Both the position numbers and the translations under genes were made by a program. From UBA6163 sp031411655 (lineage in GTDB: Bacteria; Planctomycetota; Planctomycetia; Pirellulales; Pirellulaceae), in NCBI GenBank assembly GCA_031411655.1, contig JANOBM010000247.1, forward strand, positions 1 to 64,000: a stretch of DNA of 64,000 nucleotides, read 5' to 3'. The notes under the pieces were generated by a model. The model saw nothing but the letters and a program-made list of their open reading frames with translations. It did not search any database and was not told the origin of the DNA. This document shows, piece by piece, positions 56,532 to 64,000 of the stretch. Each line of letters begins with the position of its first letter. The first letter of the stretch is position 1.

Positions 56532-58031
56532 ATGCACTCTCCCGACTTCAATCAGTTCAAGCAACTCGCTTCACAATACGATTTTGTGCCGATTTACCGT
56601 CGCTTACTGAGCGATACACACACTCCGGTTTCAGCCTTTCGTAGCCTCGACCGCGGCGGCCCCGGCTGTCTTTTTGAAAGTGTGATCGGTGGCGAAAAGG
56701 TCGGGCGTTATAGCTTTTTAGCAACGGAGCCAGTCAAACGATTCGCGGCGACAGGCAACCAGGTGACGATCGGTGTTGTAAACGGACAAACGACGACATT
56801 TTATTCGGACGATCCGTTGCAGTGCCTTCGCGATCATGTGACCGCGTCGGTGGCACCAAGTGATGGACTGCCACCATTTATCGGCGGAGCGATCGGTTAC
56901 GCGGCCTACGATGTGATTCGCTATGTAGAAAATCTACCCAATCCGCCAATGGATGACCGACATCTTCCGGACCTTGATTTTTCGTTCTATCAGACGATGT
57001 TGGTTTTTGACCATGTCAGCAAAACGATCACGCTTGTGACTTTAGCAGATGGAAAGTCCGCGAACGCTGCGCAGAGCTACCAGGTCGCAACCAACCGATT
57101 GGATGATTTTGTGGATCGCCTGTCGAGTTCGGTATTGCCGTCATCGATCCAAATCATTGACGCGATCGAACCAAGCAAAATGGTTGTCCAGTCGAACTTT
57201 AAGAAAGATCAGTTCTGCGATGCGGTTCGGAGATGCGTGCAGTACATCCAAGCAGGTGACATTTTTCAAGTGGTACCAAGTCAGCGTTTTTCGGTGCACA
57301 CAACAGTGCCGCCGTTAGAGATTTATCGCAGCCTTCGAGTGGTCAACCCAAGTCCGTTCATGTTTTATTTACGCACGCCCGAGGTGGACCTGATTGGTTG
57401 TTCGCCAGAGATCATGTGCCGCGTTGCGGATCGAGTCGTCACTGTCCGGCCACTTGCGGGAACGCGCCGGCGAGGTAAAGACGAGCGAGAAGATTTGGAG
57501 CTTGAGCAGGAGTTATTGCATGATCCCAAAGAGCGGGCGGAGCATGTCATGCTCGTGGACCTTGGTCGCAATGACGTTGGTCGTGTTGCTGAATTCGGTT
57601 CGGTGGAGTTGACGGAGGTGATGGTGGTTGAGCGCTACAGCCATGTGATGCATATCAGCAGTGAAGTGCGAGGGCGTCTCCGCGAAGACCTGGACTGTTT
57701 CGATGCGTTGAAGGCTTGTTTGCCCGCTGGCACCGTGTCGGGTGCTCCGAAGGTCCGTGCGATGGAAATCATCGATGAGATAGAGCCTCATCGTCGAGGC
57801 CCGTATGGAGGCGCCGTAGGGTATCTCGACTATCGTGGAAACATGGATACTTGCATCGCCTTGCGAACGATGGTCGTCAAAGACGGGGTTGTCCATGTCC
57901 AAGCGGGATGTGGGGTCGTTGCAGATAGCGATCCGGAGTCTGAGTACGAGGAAACAGTCAACAAGGCCAAGGCGTTGATCGCAGCCATCGAAATGACAGT
58001 GATTCGCTGCCATGACAAACGTGCCGATTAG
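56532..58031 (+). CDS. trpE: Anthranilate synthase component I
   Basis: A 500-residue enzyme that turns chorismate into anthranilate, using ammonia or the glutamine-derived ammonia of TrpG, in tryptophan synthesis. Motifs include LIGCSPEIMCR, RPLAGTRRRGKDERED, LVDLGRNDVGRVAEFGSVEL, CLPAGTVSGAPKVRAMEIIDE, RRGPYGGAVGYLDYRGNMDTCIALRT (read in parts). The ATG at 56532 is preferred because it precedes the family N-terminus (FNQFKQLASQYDFVPIYRRL). An open frame extends upstream over the paralog gene's end but is not TrpE-like; an ATG at 56472 is the alternative. No trpG is adjacent. Its stop overlaps the convergent kinase-tubulin gene by 4 bases. No leader peptide or attenuator is seen. Confidence 0.95.
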   Translation: MHSPDFNQFKQLASQYDFVPIYRRLLSDTHTPVSAFRSLDRGGPGCLFESVIGGEKVGRYSFLATEPVKRFAATGNQVTIGVVNGQTTTFYSDDPLQCLRDHVTASVAPSDGLPPFIGGAIGYAAYDVIRYVENLPNPPMDDRHLPDLDFSFYQTMLVFDHVSKTITLVTLADGKSANAAQSYQVATNRLDDFVDRLSSSVLPSSIQIIDAIEPSKMVVQSNFKKDQFCDAVRRCVQYIQAGDIFQVVPSQRFSVHTTVPPLEIYRSLRVVNPSPFMFYLRTPEVDLIGCSPEIMCRVADRVVTVRPLAGTRRRGKDEREDLELEQELLHDPKERAEHVMLVDLGRNDVGRVAEFGSVELTEVMVVERYSHVMHISSEVRGRLREDLDCFDALKACLPAGTVSGAPKVRAMEIIDEIEPHRRGPYGGAVGYLDYRGNMDTCIALRTMVVKDGVVHVQAGCGVVADSDPESEYEETVNKAKALIAAIEMTVIRCHDKRAD

Positions 58032-61000
58032 CGGCTGCTACTGGTGGTAACCTTCCAATCGATGTCGTTTCTGGCCGCGAGCCGGCCCATTAGGTCCTGC
58101 TGGTTTCCGGTGATTGTTACGATCCGGGAGTGGACATCGGACAATTTGATTTGTTGGGCCTCGCAAACGAGCATGGCTGCGGCACCACTGATCACGGTGG
58201 TGGTTAGTGGGCCTGAAAGAGCCTCGCGAATTTTTGGTTCTAAACGCTGTAATTCTTGATGGCTACCGGCTATCAACAGCATTCGTTGGCATCCTCCACA
58301 TTGCAGGAGAGCAGGCCGGACGGCGCGAATCGCCTCAGCAATCGTTGCCGCATCGTCCCATGGTCGATTCGCCGGCAGGCTGTTAGCAGTCAGGGATTTT
58401 TTGAAAGCCCCCGCAGACGTTGCTTCGCCTAAGGTGGTTGTCGACAAGTCTGAGTCACCTATGTCGGCAGCCAACGATCCGGTACTCTTTTGACTCGCCG
58501 AGGATGTCGATGTCGGTTCTTGCGCTGGAACGGTCGATTGTAACGGCGATACCTCTTGCCAAGACATCGCCGTTTCAATCAGGGGCAATGCCTCATCAAG
58601 AACGGATTGGAGCAAGAGGTCCGAGTTCCATTCTGACTTTTCCTGACTTAAGGAAACGGCCAAAATTGCGGCCGATGCCTGCTTATGTAGCGATTCTAAT
58701 ACCGACCCAACTCGCTGCCGAATCCCCTCGTCAACGTACTGCCAAATATCGTCGTCATTGCCGTTGAGCCGTTTGGATACTTGGGATATGCATTGAGCCA
58801 GCGTACCCGCCTGGTCAGTAAGGTTTTCACGAAGCTGGAGAAGTTGCCGTTTCAGCGTTTCCAGCTCCTCCCCAGCATTGAAAGCGATAATACGGCAAAG
58901 CCAAATGTCGGCTTGTTCGGTGAGCTCGATTGTCGCTTCGGCTAAACCGTTAATGCTGTCACTTCGTAAACCGCCGAAGTCATTTCCTCGGCAATGCTGG
59001 ATGCATTGCTCAACGAACGATTCGAGTTGTTTCATCAATTCAATCGCTAATGCCAAATCACATCGGCCGTCGGAAAGCCTTGCGGTAATTTCGCGTTTGA
59101 CTGCCAACAAAACGGATGCAGCGTGATTGCATGGTTCCGAGCCGAGCGTTTGACCCGCGAGTTTGGTGATGGCTTGTTGCAGTTCAAGGGGATTCGATTT
59201 CACTTCCACTGGAAGTGATGCGAGCCACTGAGAAAATCGCCTCTTACGCACTGATCTTTCGAGCGACCATTGCCCTGCGGAATTCTTCAGGAAAGACTCC
59301 ACGGTGATTCCGCATCGGCGGGTAAATTTGGTGGCAAGATCCGGGGCAAGCTCTTTCGCCTCGCCCGGCTTACCAAGCCAACGGTATAGCAATTGTCTTG
59401 CAATCGAAGGTGCGAGGAGGTTCTCTTCAAGCATCTTCGGAGTTCGGAGTCGGACCATGCCAAGGGACCGTACCGAGGGTGATTCAACAATAGGTGATTC
59501 GTTTTCAGTCGTGGCTGTTTGCCTTGCTGCGGCAAAGAAAGCCCCCGCACCCGTGCTGTCGGCCCAGATATATTCACATGCCGTATCAATAGGATCGGGA
59601 AGCGAATCTCCGGGGAGCCCTGCTGCAATGATGTAAGCTTCAGAGAGTGGCGTGCGTGCCGCAGGAACTCTTGGCCAATTTGCGGCTACATCGCCCGGAT
59701 AGCCATTTCCTGGGCTCAAAAAGTATTTGATTTCTGCGATCGTCGCGGCTGCATCAGGTCCTGCAAGCGGGCGCCGAGCGTCCGATTGCATGGGTCCAGT
59801 GATTAGTAACGGCAGGATGTTCACATCTGCCATTGAGTAGTCGTCAAGGATAGAGCGAATCAGGTGGACGACATCAATGACTGTACCGCTGCCAGTGCCC
59901 CCATCGATTGCAGCAACGACATAAATACTTGGTGTTGCGTTTCCAGCGACTGCGGCAAGGTGTCCGATCGATTCCTTCAATTGACGCACCACCTCGTCAC
60001 CGTGATCAATTAAAGCGAGTCGCCCCAACGGCCTCATCCCCTCGGTAGCACCGCTCCGAGGCACATTGTAAAGCCAGCGACGACTGATACTTTTGTATTT
60101 CACTCCCTGATAACTGCGGTACTCCTGCGGAGTTTTTAAGGGGATATGAACGGCTTGACACAGCGGAACGCGATCAGAGACTTCCGCTAGCCGTGCGGCT
60201 TGGATAGTAAGGGCATCCGTATCGATTAATACCGAGTGAAGGTCGACGGGGCACGCAGCGCGGTGGCCCGCGACACGTTCTCGCAGTAGATGCAATACGC
60301 TTGCCCCGGAACCACCAAGGGCAACTACCAGAGCGTGTCCCGTGATTCGCACGCCTCCTTGAGGAGGAGCGACCTTCAGTTGTGGCAGGTCTTTAATCGT
60401 AGGCGACGGCACGCTGGGGCGGCCACGAAATTCACAAGTGAGTGTGTCACCCCGTTCATTAACGCCTGGCGCGGTTGCTTGACGTGAAGGCCGAGTCGTC
60501 GATGCTCGCAATTCGTCAATAAACTCGGAGCAGCTCGCGTATCGCCGGCTGGGGTCTTTTTCAAGCGCTTTTGCAACGATCGGACGATCCGATGCCGGTA
60601 ACGGACCGAGATTCGGTGCTGCATGCACGTGTTGAGTGGCCAGCTGAGCGATTGTTCGACCAGAAAACGGACGCGTCCCTGTGATCAGTTCCTGGTACAT
60701 CACCGCCAAGCTGTATTGGTCGCTGTGAATGCTTGGTCGCCCATCGAACAGTTCCGGCGGTGCGTAGACGGGAGTTAATCCGCCAACGATCGAGCAGTCA
60801 TCGTCACGAAGGTCTTTCAGCAGGCCGAAGTCTCCGACCTTAACATGCCCGCCTACCAGGAGTAAGTTGCCCGGTTTGATGTCCAGATGTTGAAGCTGGT
60901 AGTTGGTGTGCAAGTAGTCCAGCCCATCCGCAGCATCGTGGAGATAGGACAGAAGTGCAGCGCGTGGGATACCGCATGACCCTCGCTCGCGATGGCGGTT

Positions 61001-61315
61001 ATAGACATCCTCGAGTGACCCGTCAGCAAGTTCGGTGACGATAACAAGACGCTCGTCGACCACCCCGAAACGTTCCAATGTCAGCAGGAAGGGATGATGT
61101 ACACCTTTGATTCGTTCAAGTGATCGAAGCTCGCGTATCGCTCGGTGTTGGTCTGTTGCGCCATAGACAAACTTAACCGCTTTACGGAGCCCCCCAGGGG
61201 CTTCACTTCGCCAGACTTCTCCGAATCCACCACGACCAATCAATTGCTCTAGCTTATAGCCGCTGATTGGTTCGTAGCCAGCACAAATGTTCGAAGGGTT
61301 GATCGTTGTATTCAT
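58028..61315 (-). CDS. Ser/Thr kinase fused to a tubulin/FtsZ-like domain
   Basis: A 1095-residue protein. Residues 19-270 are a Hanks kinase: Gly loop GRGGFGEV (27-34), K48 in AVKFV, HLDIKPGN with D145 (His-Leu-Asp instead of His-Arg-Asp), DFG (162-164) and YAPPE. A linker follows to about 320. Residues from about 326 have the tubulin-like layout: GHALVVALGGSGASVL, IDTDALTIQAA, and the GTP-binding signature GGTGSGT (472-478) in VVAAIDGGTGSGTVID. This suits Tubulin_2-type (PF13809-like) proteins. Helical and Ser/Thr-rich regions fill the remainder. It follows an AAA ATPase gene by 38 bases. It may couple phosphorylation to a polymerising GTPase. Substrates and polymer state are unknown. Confidence 0.9.
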   Translation of the reverse strand: MNTTINPSNICAGYEPISGYKLEQLIGRGGFGEVWRSEAPGGLRKAVKFVYGATDQHRAIRELRSLERIKGVHHPFLLTLERFGVVDERLVIVTELADGSLEDVYNRHRERGSCGIPRAALLSYLHDAADGLDYLHTNYQLQHLDIKPGNLLLVGGHVKVGDFGLLKDLRDDDCSIVGGLTPVYAPPELFDGRPSIHSDQYSLAVMYQELITGTRPFSGRTIAQLATQHVHAAPNLGPLPASDRPIVAKALEKDPSRRYASCSEFIDELRASTTRPSRQATAPGVNERGDTLTCEFRGRPSVPSPTIKDLPQLKVAPPQGGVRITGHALVVALGGSGASVLHLLRERVAGHRAACPVDLHSVLIDTDALTIQAARLAEVSDRVPLCQAVHIPLKTPQEYRSYQGVKYKSISRRWLYNVPRSGATEGMRPLGRLALIDHGDEVVRQLKESIGHLAAVAGNATPSIYVVAAIDGGTGSGTVIDVVHLIRSILDDYSMADVNILPLLITGPMQSDARRPLAGPDAAATIAEIKYFLSPGNGYPGDVAANWPRVPAARTPLSEAYIIAAGLPGDSLPDPIDTACEYIWADSTGAGAFFAAARQTATTENESPIVESPSVRSLGMVRLRTPKMLEENLLAPSIARQLLYRWLGKPGEAKELAPDLATKFTRRCGITVESFLKNSAGQWSLERSVRKRRFSQWLASLPVEVKSNPLELQQAITKLAGQTLGSEPCNHAASVLLAVKREITARLSDGRCDLALAIELMKQLESFVEQCIQHCRGNDFGGLRSDSINGLAEATIELTEQADIWLCRIIAFNAGEELETLKRQLLQLRENLTDQAGTLAQCISQVSKRLNGNDDDIWQYVDEGIRQRVGSVLESLHKQASAAILAVSLSQEKSEWNSDLLLQSVLDEALPLIETAMSWQEVSPLQSTVPAQEPTSTSSASQKSTGSLAADIGDSDLSTTTLGEATSAGAFKKSLTANSLPANRPWDDAATIAEAIRAVRPALLQCGGCQRMLLIAGSHQELQRLEPKIREALSGPLTTTVISGAAAMLVCEAQQIKLSDVHSRIVTITGNQQDLMGRLAARNDIDWKVTTSSSR

Positions 61316-61353
61316 GATTTAGCATTTCACGCACTGATAGGCGCCGCAGTCGA

Positions 61354-62679
61354 TTACAGAGTAGAGAAATAACTGCGACATGCTTGGTCGAGGTATTCAG
61401 GCCGAAGCGTTGGCTCAATTTTCCGATAGGCACAGTAGCTTTTGACTTGGAGCAGTAGGTCGCGCGGATGGCATCGACGCAGCCGTTTACCGGTACGCTG
61501 ATAGAACGCCAATAAGTGCTCTGAGGCTTCCGGTACAGGGCTGAAGCCAAGTTGAGTTGAGACCGACTTCATCAATCGCCGGAATTCATTCGCATCGGGA
61601 TCTTCCACGAAAATTTTGTAAGGAACGCGGCGAAGAAATGCCTCGTCGACCAACTCGTCCGGATTGATGTTTGTGGAGAATATGATCAGTTGCTCAAATG
61701 GGATTTGAACTTTCTTGCCCGTTGGCAATGTCAGGTAATCAACCCTGTTTTCCAACGGTACGATCCAGCGATTGAGCAATTCTGCGGGTTGAATTCGTTG
61801 TCTTCCAAAGTCGTCGATCAACAGGCATCCGCAGTTGCTTTTCATTTGCAGCGGCGCCTCACAGATGTTGGATCTCGCATCATGGCGTACCTCGAGGTTT
61901 TCCATAACAAGTTCACCACCAACGATCACGGTTGGACGCTGGATGCGAAGCCATCGACGATCCCACTCTTGGACTTTTAGGATGTTTCCGTTTGCCTCTG
62001 GAATGGGGGCTGGAAGGTGAAAGGCATCATCCTGAAGCTTGATCAAGTTGCCGTCGTCGAGAATGGCATGGGGGATCCAAATTTCTTGCCCCAAGCACTT
62101 GGTAAGTGTCCTTGCGATGGTTGTTTTTCCGTTGCCCGGTGGGCCAAATAAGAACAAGCCCGTGTTGCTATTGACCGCTGGCCCCAGTTGGTCAAGGAGC
62201 TCGTCGTTGTAAGAAATCGTCGACATCGCGGCCCGTAGTTGCTCACGATCAATCGGCTCTAAACCCGCAGCTTGGGCCTCCACACTCAATACATAGTCAC
62301 TGAGTGGAACTGGTGCAGGGCCAACATATTGGCATTGCCGCATGCAGTCCGTTCCACGTCGAAGTCCTGCTTCGGTCAACGAGTAGTAGTAATCATTAAA
62401 GGGAGCCGGTCGAACATGGATGATCAACTTTCGCACGCGTAACGCATCCAACAATGGCTCGATGATACGGAATGGCAGTCCCATGCTCTCACTGGACGAA
62501 CGCCCACTGAGGGTTCCAGCAACCATCAGCGTCTTGATCAGCAGGGACTCAACGAATGATTCGCTCAGCCCGGTTTCGCCAAGGTCGCGTGGCTGTGTTG
62601 GCCAATACGTATCGTCGGAGAACAAGCCGCCGAAGAGGCCGGATTCGAAGGTATGGGTGTCAGTCGCAATCGCATTCAT
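61354..62679 (-). CDS. AAA ATPase with N-terminal winged-helix-like domain
   Basis: A 441-residue protein. The N-terminal region to about 120 resembles a winged-helix (SFVESLLIKTLMVAG, LGLPFRIIEP-like, LIIHVRPAPFNDYYYSLTEAGLRRG, in pieces). The ATPase core has Walker A GPPGNGKTT (179-187), Walker B CLLIDDFGR (285-293) and the FSTNINP sensor segment. A C-terminal lid carries RRCHPRDLL. The start at 62679 (MNAIATDTH) is chosen; the frame is open to 62736. It is followed by the kinase-tubulin gene, which begins 38 bases after its stop, so the two are probably one operon. It may remodel the fusion protein or its partners. Confidence 0.88.
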   Translation of the reverse strand: MNAIATDTHTFESGLFGGLFSDDTYWPTQPRDLGETGLSESFVESLLIKTLMVAGTLSGRSSSESMGLPFRIIEPLLDALRVRKLIIHVRPAPFNDYYYSLTEAGLRRGTDCMRQCQYVGPAPVPLSDYVLSVEAQAAGLEPIDREQLRAAMSTISYNDELLDQLGPAVNSNTGLFLFGPPGNGKTTIARTLTKCLGQEIWIPHAILDDGNLIKLQDDAFHLPAPIPEANGNILKVQEWDRRWLRIQRPTVIVGGELVMENLEVRHDARSNICEAPLQMKSNCGCLLIDDFGRQRIQPAELLNRWIVPLENRVDYLTLPTGKKVQIPFEQLIIFSTNINPDELVDEAFLRRVPYKIFVEDPDANEFRRLMKSVSTQLGFSPVPEASEHLLAFYQRTGKRLRRCHPRDLLLQVKSYCAYRKIEPTLRPEYLDQACRSYFSTL

Positions 62680-63025
62680 GGTTCGATGCTGGTGGACGAT
62701 GGTCGTAGGGATGTAGCGGTTGTACCGTTCGCGCACTCAAGGCAGGTTTTCTGCCGGTGAAAGGTAGGTTGCGAATTCGAGGAACGATGCGAGTTCACGC
62801 CGCTATCTCGCGAATTTCTGCGTTTTTTCCCTACGCTCACACGATTGCCCACCCACGCAATTAAAAGATGCACACCGCTGTTATTTAATCGCTGGTATTT
62901 AATGGCGCGAAAATAAATAGTGAGGGAACTGTTTGTAACGGCCCCCCCGCCGAGAAACGCGACCTACATTTGCAGGTCTGGATCCTTTCGTTGTTATTCC
63001 AGGAACTCCTTTTTTCGGCCGTGTC
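62680..63025. promoter_or_regulatory. Divergent promoter region with AT-rich direct repeats
   Basis: The 346-base gap between the divergent AAA ATPase gene and the FHA-EAL gene. It contains two 14-base-spaced TATTTAAT boxes at 62882-62889 and 62896-62903, the first in TATTTAATCGCTGG and the second in TATTTAATGGCGCG, then AAATAAATAG. The repeats could bind a regulator shared by both genes. No gene or terminator is seen. Confidence 0.45.
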
Positions 63026-64000
63026 ATGAACTCCGTACACGTATCAACTGGCCCTCGATCCGCCGATGCCCGCAATGGCGTTTGGTTCTTATGCGGTCCG
63101 ACGGCGAGTGGAGAGGCGATCCAACACACGCCGATTGACGATAACCCGTTCATCGTGGGACGGCGCAATGGCAGTTCCATGCGGATCAATTTCCGAACAG
63201 TAAGCGGCAATCATGCGTCGCTTTGGGTAGAGAAAGGCAATCTTTACATCAAAGACCTTGAGAGTACCAATGGTACCTACGTTAACGGACGGCGAATCGA
63301 AGAACCAATGTGCATTGGGGAAGACGACCTAATTCACTTAGCCGAAGCGCCGTTTCGTATCCGCCATCAATCGGCGAGTTGCAGTCTATCAGGAACCTTT
63401 CAAGAAAACGTTTGTGACCAGGCGCTCGCGCTAGTGCAATTTGATCGCTTGATGAGCCAGCGGCTCGTTGTCCCTCACTTCCAGCCCATCGTTTCAATGA
63501 CTCAGGGAGAAACGGTCGGATATGAAATATTAGGTCGTGGGCGAGTATTCGGACTGGAGTCGGTTGGAGCCATGTTTCAGGCGGCCGAACAACTTAATCT
63601 TGAAGTTGAACTGAGCCGATTGCTTCGTTGGGAAGGCGTTCGAGTGGGTCGCGGGTTGCCCGATGGTCCATTGCTATTCGTGAACACGCATCCCAAAGAA
63701 ATGATTGGAGATGGTTTGGTTGAATCGCTTATCAAGCTCCGGGAGATGGCCGGTGTTCATCGAATTGTTCTAGAAATTCATGAAGCTGCCGTGACGGATC
63801 CGGCATCGATGTTGAAGTTGCACAGTCGCCTAAAGTCGCTTGATATTGAGATGGCGTATGACGATTTCGGATCGGGGCAGGCTCGACTCGCCGAGATCGT
63901 GGAAGCGAGGCCAGACTATGTGAAGTTCGATATCGGACTGGTCCGCGGAATAGACAACGCTGATGAGGCGCGACTGCAAATGATTCGTACCTTGGTTAAG
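63026..64000 (+). CDS. FHA-EAL domain protein (3' end beyond window)
   Basis: The first 325 residues of a protein cut by the right edge. Residues of about 40-95 form an FHA domain that reads phosphothreonine: FIVGRRNGS (42-50), VSGNHASLW, and STNGTYVNG. From about 140 there is an EAL domain for c-di-GMP hydrolysis, with the expected metal and substrate residues: E167 in YEILGR, N220 in FVNTHP, E250 in LEIHE, D279-D280 in YDDFGSG, K300 in YVKFD. The catalytic set therefore looks complete despite Ile in place of Ala in the EAL motif. It is divergent from the AAA-kinase-tubulin operon, fitting a phospho-dependent partner. The ATG at 63026 lacks an obvious Shine-Dalgarno sequence. Confidence 0.88.
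   Translation, partial: MNSVHVSTGPRSADARNGVWFLCGPTASGEAIQHTPIDDNPFIVGRRNGSSMRINFRTVSGNHASLWVEKGNLYIKDLESTNGTYVNGRRIEEPMCIGEDDLIHLAEAPFRIRHQSASCSLSGTFQENVCDQALALVQFDRLMSQRLVVPHFQPIVSMTQGETVGYEILGRGRVFGLESVGAMFQAAEQLNLEVELSRLLRWEGVRVGRGLPDGPLLFVNTHPKEMIGDGLVESLIKLREMAGVHRIVLEIHEAAVTDPASMLKLHSRLKSLDIEMAYDDFGSGQARLAEIVEARPDYVKFDIGLVRGIDNADEARLQMIRTLVK

Noticed and set aside
1..64000. CRISPR arrays, tRNA or rRNA genes, insertion sequences, prophage
   Set aside because: No spaced direct repeats, no tRNA T-loop pattern in the gaps, no rRNA-like sequence, and no transposase or phage protein among the reading frames.

Overview
The window looks like a chromosomal segment from a planctomycete, most likely a Rhodopirellula/Pirellulaceae-type organism. 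The reasons are family content rather than any rRNA, since none is present. They include PVC-type c-heme proteins with HEAT repeats, DUF1080 proteins, a TIGR03009-like secreted protein, a sulfatase, DUF1573 and DUF3467 proteins, long multidomain Ser/Thr kinases, and biosynthetic genes scattered singly instead of in operons. GC content is moderate and Shine-Dalgarno sequences are often weak or absent. I saw no tRNA, rRNA, CRISPR array, insertion sequence or phage gene.

Layout. 1-1412: decayed MMPL/RND exporter gene, minus strand, running off the left edge. 1670-2728: transaldolase. 2747-5524: Ser/Thr kinase fused to an Hsp70-like protein. 5663-7990: heme genes hemC and hemL. 8056-8511: yeast-type cytosine deaminase. 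8595-10094: secreted sulfatase. 10273-12954: ferrous iron uptake operon feoA-feoB-small Cys-rich membrane protein. 12963-21340: ndk, flagellar flgK, nrdR and several secreted or envelope proteins, including an outer-membrane barrel and a pilus/BON-domain protein. 21604-24942: ribD and a SEC-C/TPR-like protein. 25062-29836: exported MsrB, an MFS transporter, exported glutathione peroxidase and a DUF1573 protein. 29941-32531: Maf and an NDH-2 carrying a cyclic-nucleotide-binding domain. 32925-35170: secreted BSP-type metalloprotease and a duplicated DUF3467 protein. 35249-40612: four-gene ABC-2 export operon with overlapping genes. 40917-50990: secreted protein, two DUF1080 proteins and two large c-type heme proteins, probably a sugar or polysaccharide degradation cluster. 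51047-52195: aroB. 52284-56397: a membrane protein and two tandem membrane-anchored alpha/alpha-toroid (squalene-cyclase-like) paralogs. 56532-58031: trpE. 58028-64000: kinase-tubulin fusion, AAA ATPase and, divergently, an FHA-EAL protein cut by the right edge.

The most distinctive part is the right end. A Ser/Thr kinase fused to a tubulin/FtsZ-like GTPase domain is apparently co-transcribed with an AAA ATPase. Back to back with them is a gene joining a phosphothreonine-reading FHA domain to a c-di-GMP phosphodiesterase-type EAL domain. Together they suggest an uncharacterised signalling module linking phosphorylation, a cytoskeletal-type GTPase and c-di-GMP. The kinase-Hsp70 fusion at 2747-5524, whose nucleotide-binding loops look degenerate, is the second unusual architecture.
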